Source of the DNA: Collybia mongolica | Taxonomy: Eukaryota > Basidiomycota > Agaricomycetes > Agaricales > Clitocybaceae | NCBI GenBank assembly: GCA_013420905.1 | Contig: JAAXNY010000010.1 | Coordinates: forward strand, 682,001-746,000 | DNA length: 64,000 nucleotides | Reading direction: 5' to 3' | Shown: in pieces, positions 46,001 to 54,935 of the stretch | How the letters are laid out: each line of letters begins with the position of its first letter | Position numbering within the stretch: position 1 is the first letter of the stretch | Made by a program: the position numbers and the translations under genes | The notes under the pieces: generated by a model | Seen by the model: only the letters and a program-made list of their open reading frames with translations | What the model was told of the DNA's origin: nothing | Databases searched by the model: none

Positions 46001-47451
46001 GGCTTCTGAGATGAGTTGACATCCATTCCTGTTACCAATTGCTCTCTGACCATTCTGCGCACATCTGCATAATTATGGTGTGCAAGGCGTCGATGCCACA
46101 GGGAGAAGTCAAGGGGCAGGGTGGAAGCGAGATTTGCATACTCCGAAATGGGTTCCACTGTTCCATCCAAGTGTGCACAGTTATTTGCATTAATGGAAGC
46201 ACAGAACAAGTTGGTGTTGTCCTTCCTCAATCTGAACCACAAAGCCTGATTATCAACAAAGATGTTGAAGCCTTTGACTCTTGTTAAATATAGGATTGAG
46301 AGGAGGTTATTTCGGAGTTGGGGTACATGCAGGACTCTGGTAAACTCTACAGATTGAAGATTCTTTCCTCTTACAACTGGGTTGAAGACCACAGTGCCCA
46401 CTCCAGCTGAATAAATGATGCTGTTGTCTGCTAGCTTGATTGGGACGCGATGGGGGGCATAATTTCGGACCCAATGGCGATGAGGGGTCATATGAGAAGT
46501 GGCCCCTGAGTCTGCAAGCCAATTGAAGTCAGCATCAAGCTGGAGTGGAGTGGAAAGATCAGAATGATCAGGGAGACGAGTACTTGCATTGCCAGCAAAT
46601 TCTACTTTGGGGTCATCATCATTGGAAGTGTCCTTGTGCTCCTGTGCCTTATTAGCACCCTCATTTCGCTTTCTCTGCCTGGGCTTGTTGTTGCCAGTAG
46701 TCTGCTGCTTGGCATTGTCTCTGGCCCTCTTCTGTGCAGCTTCAAATGCAAAGCACTTGGCCATAATGTGGCCAGTCTTGCCACAGAAGTCACAAGAGAG
46801 CTTTGGAGTGCTGGCAGCCATTGCTAGCTGGTCAGAAGCCCGACGACGACGAGAGGTCTCCTCTGTGACAAAGGCTTGATGCACTGTAGCCTTGTCCAGT
46901 GTGTCCTTCATCAAGAGTGTGGAGACAAAAGCACTGTAGTCCTCTGGAAGGGCTCTGATCAAAGCCATAGAAGCGAGCTCAGCATCCAGTTCAGCTAGAG
47001 TAAAGCTGGCAGGGCGCAAATTTTGAATGGTGGAGATGGATTCCTCAACTCTGTTCATCAAACTCTGCAAGGATTCCTCCTCTTGCTTCCTGATAGAGAA
47101 CAAATCGTCATAGGCATTGAATCTGGTGCCCGGACGCCTCTGCATGTGCACAGCTTCAAGGGCAGTCCACATCTTGATGGGATCATCAGTGATCTTGTTG
47201 AAATGGATCTTCTGAGATGGCTCCACCATTAAGAATATGTGACCAGCAGCTTTGTCTGATTTCTGAAGATAGGCATCAACAGCAGTGAGCTGCTCCAGAG
47301 TGGGAGGTGAGGACAGAGTAGGCTGTTTAGATGAGCCATCTACAATCCTCCAGAGGCCTTGGGAGCGAAGCCAGGCAGCCATATCACCAGCCCATGAAGT
47401 GTAGTTGTAGTCATTGAGGAGAGGAAAGGTGGGTTTAGTGAGGGAAGACAT
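43057..47451 (-). CDS. Copia Gag-Pol polyprotein, copy 2, intact
   Basis: 1464 residues in one frame, a normal length for fungal copia elements. Domains in order are Gag with a UBN2-like region (about 1-200), the CCHC knuckle C220-C223-H228-C233, the aspartic protease active site D314 (WLADSGATSH), GAG-pre-integrase (LWHRRLAHHN; CEPCLAGK), and integrase D,D,E (HTDLHGPL; QDDKGGEY; NGVAERANRT). An acidic/Pro-rich linker (PAPAPAPAAP) precedes reverse transcriptase with YIDDI and RNase H with DASHADCPDTGRSTGGYV. The ATG at 47451 starts MSSLTKPTFPLLNDYNYTSW, the usual copia Gag opening, so this start is secure. All catalytic residues are present. The sequence appears identical to copy 1 over the shared ~1440 residues, implying very recent movement. 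Confidence 0.96.
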   Translation of the reverse strand: MSSLTKPTFPLLNDYNYTSWAGDMAAWLRSQGLWRIVDGSSKQPTLSSPPTLEQLTAVDAYLQKSDKAAGHIFLMVEPSQKIHFNKITDDPIKMWTALEAVHMQRRPGTRFNAYDDLFSIRKQEEESLQSLMNRVEESISTIQNLRPASFTLAELDAELASMALIRALPEDYSAFVSTLLMKDTLDKATVHQAFVTEETSRRRRASDQLAMAASTPKLSCDFCGKTGHIMAKCFAFEAAQKRARDNAKQQTTGNNKPRQRKRNEGANKAQEHKDTSNDDDPKVEFAGNASTRLPDHSDLSTPLQLDADFNWLADSGATSHMTPHRHWVRNYAPHRVPIKLADNSIIYSAGVGTVVFNPVVRGKNLQSVEFTRVLHVPQLRNNLLSILYLTRVKGFNIFVDNQALWFRLRKDNTNLFCASINANNCAHLDGTVEPISEYANLASTLPLDFSLWHRRLAHHNYADVRRMVREQLVTGMDVNSSQKPDPICEPCLAGKMKSNPFPSTGHRAKEPLELIHTDLHGPLPVKSHAGSLYWMTFIDDCTDFKASVPLKRKSQALYAFQVFKAHAENHFKDKKIKAMQDDKGGEYMSNEFIKFTDLCGIERRHTTRNRPQQNGVAERANRTMADDITAMLTESHLPASFWEHCLAAHIHVWNRIPTSAAPQTPHVGWYGTKADVGHLRVWGCTAYVYIQRDKRKSLQSHMEKCVFIGYPAGYKGWLFYNPTTKKTIISERAEFDERYFPGLRQPLRTSAPPPPHPIVNLKVKPAEGDEGLESGSGPDFGGDDDESADMPNLAPKPNATIKHENAPAPAPAPAAPVRPRGRAPRNAPSNASPARTRARSHQPSSAPSSSSQNHNPPRLQHTVNVPPINPANYPLPGNDYDPDLDESEPLRRSARSVRPPGSWWVVSRDSPAIPEDSDEEVNFTLGELDEDGYQDIHFAGAATGPGPDPRTWKMAMKSKDADKWQAAADEEIDSLVNNNTWDVVDLPEGKKAIGSGWVFKVKRNSDGTLQRYKGRLVAKGCGQRPGIDYNEVFAPTFRPAALRLILAIAGIEDMELRAVDITSAFPNGDLEEDIYMRPPEGYDFGGKVLKLKKSLYGLKQAARQWNKKLHTTLSGMGFKRLESDRSIYLYVKGEVKIIVPIYIDDITLASKSNAAIDRTIKELSQHFKLRDLGPTQFLLGVEVIRDRAKRSIALSQRQYIVDMLERYDMTTCNSVSTPLPPGIVLSKDMCPKTDAEIEEMQNVPYLSLVGSLQYLVGMTRADMAAGVSKLARFNSNPGPKHWAAAKHMLRYCKGTMDYKLQYKANGLPLEFTSYCDASHADCPDTGRSTGGYVTILGGGAIGWSSKLQTFVTLSTTEAEYVAAVEAGKEILWMRNLMHEMGYTVKVSSPLMIDNLSALSVTKNPEHHGRMKQLDLRFFWLRDQVENGVIVTHHIPGTAQVADILTKALPLAKVKFCREMMGIAP

Positions 47452-47833
47452 TGAAAAAAGCGAAATTTGGAGATGGGATAGAGACTCTGAGCAGGGTTTA
47501 TATCAACCAGGAATACAACCAAGGTCCTTTGTAACAACAAAAGGCAGGGTTCCACAGCTGAGCCTTCAGGAGTGTGTGCAGGAAGTGAGTGCTGAGAGTA
47601 TTCTACTGTAACTAATAAGCAATCCCAATTGTAGCACCTCCAGGAGCACCAGGATGATTACTGGGTTATTTCCTAGGTAGGATGAAAACCAACCCACTGA
47701 AGAGTATGGTCCCAAAAGTTGGATGCCCTTGTAACTAGAGGGGGAGCACAACACTATAAAGGCAAAAATGCGAAACAGAGACTGTATATAGGCAGCAATG
47801 GAGTGGATACTTGAACTAGAGCTGTTAGAGCGT

Positions 47834-47846
47834 GGGGCCCATAACC
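47834..47846 (-). other. Copia-2 primer-binding site
   Basis: GGTTATGGGCCCC directly after the 5' LTR. It resembles the complement of the initiator-tRNA anticodon region (CAT within GGGCNCATAACC), as in elements primed by a half tRNA-iMet such as Drosophila copia. Primer identity is inferred. Confidence 0.55.
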
Positions 47847-48235
47847 TATTAGAATAGGAAGGTGCAGGGATGTCTGTGACAGCCAACAGCTGAAGTCCGA
47901 AGTAAGTAACTGGTTTATTGATCAAACAGAAGCTGTACTAACCTGAAGTCCGAAGTAAGTAACTGGGGACTTCAGGACTATCTACTCTCCTATATATATG
48001 TGCTAGAACAATAAGGAGAGTAAAGACAATAAGAACAATAAGAAGATGATAAGGATCTGATCATCTGGTATGATAGTGATCAGCATCTGGTCATCTGGTC
48101 AGATGCCAAGAGATCAAGAACAATAGAGACAATAGTCACCAGACCATGATAACCATCTGATAAGGATCAGGTGGGTCAGGGGTGACAGAAACAGCATAAG
48201 GCTGTGTATGGAGATGCATGTGGTCAGTTCTAACA
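47847..48235 (-). repeat. Copia-2 5' LTR
   Basis: 389 bp, two differences from the 3' LTR. It contains the doubled GAAGTCCGAAGTAAGTAACT motif and a TATATATA stretch near 47992 that could be the promoter TATA region. Confidence 0.95.
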
Positions 48236-49270
48236 ATCTGACCATAAGATCCTTTTCCAATCCTCCACTGTCCAGTTTTCATGGTATCTTGCCCATTGAA
48301 GACATTGCAGTCAATGAGCCTTTTTGAGAAGAGGACGTTTTCTCTTGACAACACTACAAAAGTCATTCTTTTTGAGTGCATTCCTGACTGTTTGGGGTGT
48401 GACAGGGTTGGGAAGAGTTTGGTTGATGAAATGGGTGGCCTCTACAGCATTATCAAGCCTTCCAGTGGTGATTTGTCAAATAATTGACCATTTGTCACCA
48501 GAAGAGAGCTTAGAAGGATGTCCCCCCCTGTGGTTTTCCTTGTCCATATCCAGTTCCTTCTTGATTCTCCCAATGGTAGACTTTCCCAGAGTGGTTTTGG
48601 ACTGGACCTGACACAAGGTATAGCCTTCTTGAAGAAGGGAGATCACAGAAAGGCATTGGGTAGAAGATGTAGGTCTCATGGGATGATGGGGGAAGGAAAG
48701 AATGATTGTAATGATGGAAACATGTTGAATTTATATCAACATGGTCACATGACTTTGTTTATTGTTCCCACAATACATCACATGATGTTAAAGCTTGCTG
48801 CAGTAAAGATCTTGCCAAAATTAAGCATAGGTCAAAAAACTGTCCCAATGAGTAATTATTTTGTTCAATTTGTTATGAAATGAGTTTTTATTCAAATAAG
48901 GAAAGTAAGAGCTCATTTCAGAGCTAATATGGTGTAGTATCATATATATTTTTCTCAGAATGATATTAATCCCCAGTACTCTGTTATAAGTAAATCATTA
49001 TAAAATGACCAAACATTGGGACAGTTTTTTGAGCTACTGTATATGTATGAGTCCAATAAGCATAGATAAGAGTGGTTTGCGCTATTGGCTATATAGATAA
49101 GAGGGATTAGTGCCATTGGCTGTATAGATAAAGGGATGAGTAAGCATGGGAAATAGAATGTATATATGGGTTTTTTAGAAATAAGAGTTGTCCAATGTTA
49201 GTAAGCATGTGTAATCAGTGATGTGTAAAGAAAAGAATGAATAGAGCACATGAATAAGGAATTTGTAACA

Positions 49271-50527
49271 TCAACTAGTATACTGCTGATTCATATCCCT
49301 CATTCTGAAGTTCCTGATCACCAGCATTACCAACCAGACTGCAAACACAACACTATGATTTGTTAGAATCATGTATTGAGATTAGTAATGAGAAAACTTA
49401 CCCAAATGGCCCCATATAAATCCTTGTCATCCTGAAGCTGTACCTGGAGACAAAACCCATTTCCAGTGATGCCACACAGTGGGCATGGAATAGGACTCCC
49501 TACTTTTTCTTTAGCATGAACAATTTTACCTAAGGTGGTGAGTTCGGCTGGTCAGATTAGTATAATAAAGATAAAAAAAAATTAAGTAATGGGTGGAAGT
49601 TGTTGGTCTTTGTTTGTGCACTGCCAGACTGCCTATTGTCCTTGTTGACCTCATTGTAATGAAGTCATCTGTAAAACGGGTCAATGTTAATGTGCTTTGG
49701 ATTAGATTGGGTTGACAGACATACTGAGACCCCCTCATTGTCCACCTGCACTTTGAGGTCAACAAAGTGGTGTACCATGTTGAGGACATTGTCAGGCATG
49801 GTCTTGTCCTGCATACCAATGACATCCTTAGATTTCCTGTAAGATCATTATTAGCATTTAATAATATTCTTAACAAAGCCTTATAGTTTGTATTGGAATT
49901 CAAATGACTACTACAAGTATTACTATAGTAATTGTAATCTATTACTCTACAAATTGTAATCTATCAATGAAGAGTGCTTACTACGAGGGGGAGGATGGGA
50001 GGCAGCCAACACGCAATGGTGGTGGTACAAGAGCAAGAGGAAAAGTGTGTGAAAGCGGCTGCCAACGCATGATATAGCTCGGAATGTTCAGCCATCGGGC
50101 ATCTCAGTCAATGGGGCCTTGTGATCAAATGTGGGAATGCTGACAAATTTTATTTATTCAAATTGTATATTATTTGTTATTAATAGGAGGCTGAAAAATG
50201 TGCACCCCACCAGGTTCAAACAGTCACAGGGAGGATCATTATGTAATATTAAAATTTTCGGCATGGATAACCACTGGGCAAGACTGGCATTCCCAGCTGA
50301 GAGATAAACGGCCTCAAGTCGACAAAAACAGGTCACATGATATGGAGACACATGCCACAGTCACATTACCGTTGCCACACCTTTGTTATGAATTCTTTAT
50401 CAACCCCGTTTTCGGGCAAAAAGGTTGATTCATTGATTCATATTTCAACACCATGGGAAAATATTTCCATAATGGGATTTTTCTTCTCTTATGGCTTTTT
50501 ACAGCATTTCTCCACAAATACAAAGTA
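49271..50527 (-). repeat. Left arm of an inverted repeat pair (repeat T plus the end of S)
   Basis: Reverse complement of about 53797-54930. It includes the coding-like fragment at 49526-49903, a segment resembling E1 at 11655-11885 (GGCCTCAAGTC, CATTACCGTTGCCAC), and the last ~140 bases of repeat S. It is cut at 49271 by the probable gypsy 5' LTR and abuts the 5' end of transposon copy B at about 50528. Confidence 0.75.
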
Positions 50528-53030
50528 AGATATCGGTCAACAGGAACCGACCCCTTTATGTAAGCAACAATCTTGAGCACAACCCCGGCGCAACTCCTCT
50601 TCACCACATCGTCGTGAAAGCATTCTGAGCTCTAAAAGACATGCCTAAGGTGTTTCTGATGAGCCCTCAGGAGTCAAAAATTATATATTTTTTGTGTATG
50701 GATAGTAGAAGGCCAAATTACCAGCTCAATTTTTTCAACCTCTTGATCCATTTTACGAACAAAGGGGAGCATTTTCAAAATTTGGGTCCCCAGATTTGGC
50801 GGCTTATTAATACAGTCACGTGACTGATCACACCCAAGAAAATGACCAGAGGAGAGCAGAAAAAATGAACAAAAAATGCCCAGAAAAACAAAGGCAGGCC
50901 GCACTCGTATTGAAAACCTACGCAAATTCATGAGGAAGCCATCTGTAGAGGAAGTCCCAGATGAGGAGTCCATTCCTGTGGTTCCCCTCCACCCTGAATC
51001 ACCCAGGGACACATCGACATCAAACTGTGACAATAGTGACAGCATCGATCCTGAACTCCTTGACATTATTGGGGCCCTGAGGGGAAGAGCCATGGTTGAG
51101 GATGAAGATGACACTTCTGATTCAGGGTTGGAGAGTGATGTTGAGGAGTTTCCTAAGATTCAGGAGATTTCTGCATTGGAACATTTCTCTTCCACACTGC
51201 AGAAAGCACATGATCTTGCACGCACTGCAGAGAGGGAACGGGAGAAGGGCAGGAAGCGGCCAAAGCAATACCTTGGCAACTCACTGAGGAAAAAGCAACG
51301 CTGCCAGCAGCTGGGTCGTGAGCTTGCAAAGAAAGGTTTTCACTCTGTAAAGGAATGGCTCCAGAAGACCCCGGCTGCACCTGTTGTTTGCATTGATGAC
51401 ATGGATCTTGACACGAGGATGATACTCCGACAAGAGTCTGAAGAGTCCGAATCTGAAATCGAGGAAGTGGCCAAACCAAGTGCTGAACCATTGTCACAAT
51501 GATCCACAGATTCCATCTCTCGTCATCCAGAGGAATCAGAGATGTCTGGGGATGAGGAATCAGAAACCATGGTGGAATCATCAACAGCCACGCTGGGATA
51601 TGATGGGAAAAGCCTTGCAGAGATGGACCTGGCAGAGCGGGAAAACCAACGTTGCCAAGACATTGTCGAGGAAATGTTGCAAGACCTAAGAAATGGAAAA
51701 CGGCCTCGCGACGATACTGAAGAAACCCATGTGGACCGAAATCTAAACATGTTCAATTACAAGGACTTTCCAGCTCTCCGACGTGCATTGGCAAAATTGA
51801 CCATAAAAAGCAAGGACAAAAAAGTTGACGTCTTCTTCTGGGCTCGCATCGCAGCCATGGCAGGTACTTTAAACTTGTATCTGGATTCCGGGGTGTGCTA
51901 CACTTGGCGACAGGCATCACTGATAGCTGCAAAGTCACAGGGACAGGGAATATACCATGCACGAACCATCCGGAAATGGATCCACCAGTTTCTTTGCTCT
52001 GGGAAGCTCCCAACTCACCATTACAAGGGGAGAACCTCCAGCATCCTCGAGGATGAAGATATCTCACTGGAAATCCAACTGAGGCTCTTGGAGCATGCCA
52101 AAACTGCATTCATCAAGGCTGCAGATGTCGTCGAGGTGGTGGCTAGCAAAGAAATCCAAGACCGATTGTCAGCAGCTGGGATCGAGAAGCGCAAAATCTT
52201 GGAACGTACTGCGCGGTGGTGGTTGAAACGGTTTGCTTGGCGTTACTCCCAGAAGAAAAAAGGAATGTACATCGATGGCCACGAGAGGGAAGATGTTGTG
52301 GCCTATCGACAAGAGTTCGTTACTCGCTTTTTGACTCAATATGCACCGCGGATGTATACCTGGGACCGCAATGGCCACGAAACTAAGCCAACCTGTGGCT
52401 TTCCTGTGCCCGGCAATCAACTGTTTTGACTCATCCCTGTAACGCACAATGAGTTGACCTTTTTTGCAAATGACGAAAGAAAAGCAAGATGGATTCATGA
52501 AAGTCAAAAAGCAGTCCCCGAAAAAAAGGGTGATGGGCCATCAATCATGATCTCTGATTTTCTGACATCTGAATGGGGTCGATTGATGAGCAAAGATGGC
52601 ACAGAGTGAGTTGTCTTATCTTTTCACACTGTGCACCTGGTGGGGGAGGTTTTTCCCCCACTTAATGGATGAAAGCAGCATTTCCTAAGTTTAGTGGATG
52701 AATCTAAAGGGTATGAAATTGGGATGAAACTTCATCCCAGATATTCCATCCCTTGAGAGGATGAATTTCTGCTCTTATAATTTCAGAAATTTTCATCCCT
52801 TAGTGGTGTGAACTTTCATCCCATTAGAGGTGAATTATATGGGACAATTTTAATCCAGTGAAAAAGCGGGGAATTTCATCCTATAATGGGTGGGTTTTAT
52901 TAGATCATTTTAATCTATTAGAGAGTGAACTTTCATCCCATAAAAGGTGGAATATGTGGGATGATTTAAGTTCAGCATAGAAGGTATTTCATCCCACAAA
53001 TAGTGGGTTTATGGGATGACTTTACTGCCT

Positions 53031-53938
53031 TAGACTTGGGTGGAGTGGACCAACACACTGTGTGGCAGGTACTTGTTCTTTATTTCTTTTCTTAGGAGAA
53101 ATAAGTCCATTCCACATTCAGGAAGTTGTAAATGACTAGAAACAACATAGGTGATAGTTTATGGAGGTCATGTGACCATGGGAAAATGTTACAAAGTAAA
53201 CAAGCAATGCCTGTGCACAAAACCCAATGCCATAGCTTGCCTGGCTATGGAGAAAACACAAAAACCATCAGAACTAACTTTTTCCCAGGATCATGGACAC
53301 TAAATAAGCATTTAGATTGTTGTCATGTATTTGGTATACTTATGTGGTGGGATAGATCATGTGACATGTGACAATAAATAGAGAAATCAATCCTCTTTGT
53401 ATTTCAGGTAAATATAGTAGTAGTTGTCGATTATTCCAATGTTTAGTGTAATTTCCCACAAGGGTTATGTTTGGTCAGGGTCATTGTTATTATAAAATGT
53501 TTATCCACCCCTGGCATAACACACAGACCTTCTAAACTAGCTGAATCTGGACATTTCTAATATTTCGCTCAAAATAGACTGTGGGAAAAATGTGCTCAAC
53601 AAGGAAATTGTAGAGCCATGTTTGTACATTCCAAACATATAAAAACAAAGTTAATAGCTTTACTGGTTATGGAGAAAATCACAAAATAAATTTTGAAACA
53701 CAACACTTTGAAATATTAGATATACATAATTTTGATGGCATCATCAAAAGCATTATGTAAGCATCCCAAATACATGCAAATTATGTCACAATACTTTGTA
53801 TTTGTGGAGAAATGCTGTAAAAAGCCATAAGAGAAGAAAAATCCCATTATGGAATTATTTTCCCACAGTATTGAAATATGAATCAATGAATGAATCACCT
53901 TTTTGCCCGAAAACTGGGTTGATAAAGAACTCGTAACA
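53031..53938. repeat. Repeat S, second copy
   Basis: Same direction as the copy at 23254-24189 and very similar throughout (ACTTGGGTGGAGTGGACCAA to GGGTTGATAAAGAACTCG). It contains an extra ~45 bp near 53065-53110 and lacks most of the AATC microsatellite. It is non-coding. Confidence 0.72.
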
Positions 53939-54935
53939 TAATGATCCTCCCTGCAGCCGTTCAAACATGGTGGGTGCACATTTTTCAGCCTCCTATTAAT
54001 AATGATTAGTATACAATTTGAATAAATAAATAAAAATATTTGTCAGCATCCTCAGATTTGATCAGATGGCTTTGTTGACCGAGATGCCCGACGGCTGAAC
54101 ATTCCGAGCTATATAATGCATTGGCAGCCGCTTTCACACACTTTTCCTCTTGCTCTTGTACCACCACCATTGCGTGTTGGCTGCCTCCCATCCTCCCCCT
54201 CGTAGTAAGCACTCTTCATTGATAGATTACAATTTGTAGAGTAATAGATTACAATTACTATAGTAATACTTGTAGTAGTCATTTGAATTCCAATACAAAC
54301 TATAAGGCTTTGTTAAGAATATTATTAAATGCTAATAATGATCTTACAGGAAATCTAAGGATGTCATTGGTATGCAGGACAAGACCATGCCTGACAATGT
54401 CCTCAACATGGTACACCACTTTGTTGACCTCAAAGTGCAGGTGGACAATGAGGGGGTCTCAGTATGTCTGTCAACCCAATCTAATCCAAAGCACATTAAC
54501 ATTGACCCATTTTACAGATCACTTCATTACAACAAGGTCAACAAAGACAATGAGCAGTCTGGCAGTGCACGAAGACCAACAACTTCCATCCATTACTTAA
54601 CTTTCTTTTATCTTTATCATGCTAATCTGACCAGCCAAACTCACCACCCTATGTAAAGTTGCTCATGCTAAAGAAAAAGTAGGGAGTCCTATTCCATGCC
54701 CACTGTGCAGCATTGCTGGAAATGGGTTCTGTCTCCAGATGCAGCTTCAGGATGACAAGGATTTATATAGGGCAATTTGGGTAAGTTTTCTCATTACTAA
54801 TCTCAATACATGGTTCTAACAAATCACAGTGTTGTGTTTGCAGTCTGGTTGGTAATGCTGGTGATCAGGAATTTTGGAATGAGGGATATGAATCAGAGGT
54901 ATACTACATAGTTGATAGAGCATTCAAATTACAAT
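53939..54935 (+). repeat. Repeat T, right arm of the inverted pair
   Basis: Partner of 49271-50387 in reverse orientation. Together with the S end they form arms of about 1.1-1.2 kb around the 5' half of transposon B. It carries the coding-like fragment described in the next entry. Confidence 0.75.
54332..54910 (+). pseudogene. Captured exon-like fragment, unknown protein
   Basis: After an acceptor-like TTACAG at 54350 a frame reads VIGMQDKTMPDNVLNMVHHFVDLKVQVDNEGVSVCLS..IDPFYRSLHYNKVNKDNE. Further on, AHAKEKVGSPIPCPLCSIAGNGFCLQMQLQDDKDLYRAIW is followed by GTAAGT (54780) and an acceptor TTTGCAG (54842), then LVGNAGDQEFWNEGYESE in another frame. A CPLC pair and exon-intron punctuation suggest a piece of a real gene carried by a repeat. 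The inverted copy at 49290-49860 has the same content. I do not recognise the protein. Confidence 0.45.

Larger units (their letters stand above)
42579..48235 (-). mobile_element. Complete Ty1/copia retrotransposon copy 2
   Basis: 5657 bp, flanked by the 5-bp duplication ATCTG (42574-42578, 48236-48240) inside mariner-2. Two 389-bp LTRs (42579-42967 and 47847-48235) differ at only two positions that I can find. The primer-binding site lies at 47834-47846, the polypurine tract at 42968-42977, and one uninterrupted polyprotein gene is between. Everything needed for autonomous retrotransposition appears present. Confidence 0.96.
41998..48679 (-). pseudogene. Mariner-2 transposase, interrupted by copia-2
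   Basis: The N-terminal half lies at 48679-48241 (MRPTSSTQCLSVISLLQEGY, then GGHPSKL, TPQTVRNALKKN) and the C-terminal half at 42573-41998 (DEVKINRIGSDGRTYTWKKK, WGCMGWNGVG, FQQDNDPKHASN, SPDINPIEHLW, ending AKCGHTKY). Apart from the copia insertion after the WT-D-E region, it has a stop after DKWSII near 48476, a likely frameshift near 48330 and a TAA before SPDINPIEH (near 42215). It is about 60-70% similar by eye to the mariner-1 protein. It was already dying, or was freed to decay by the insertion. Confidence 0.88.
41760..49039 (-). mobile_element. Tc1/mariner element (mariner-2), split by copia-2
   Basis: Outer ends CAGTAGGTCAAAAAACTGTC (41760) and, read inward from 49039, CAGTAGCTCAAAAAACTGTC. 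TA lies on both sides (41758-41759, 49040-49041). The ~210-bp TIRs (to about 41975 and from about 48828) again hold an inverted second copy of the head at their inner edge. Without the copia insertion and its 5-bp duplication the element is 1618 bp, almost the size of mariner-1. It sits in the probable gypsy 5' LTR. Confidence 0.9.
36859..49270 (-). mobile_element. Ty3/gypsy retrotransposon, decayed, split by mariner-2 and copia-2
   Basis: Minus-strand gag (about 41434-40270) then pol (about 40202-36859) in gypsy order: protease, RT, RNase H, integrase. The probable 5' LTR begins TGTTACAAATTCC at 49270, runs to 49042, is interrupted by mariner-2, and resumes at 41757 toward about 41460 before gag. 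This is inferred because T-repeat sequence is cut exactly at 49271. The 3' end is lost: pol stops at WKIHPV where LTR1 sequence begins (36858). The two ends therefore cannot be compared as a pair. Confidence 0.7.
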
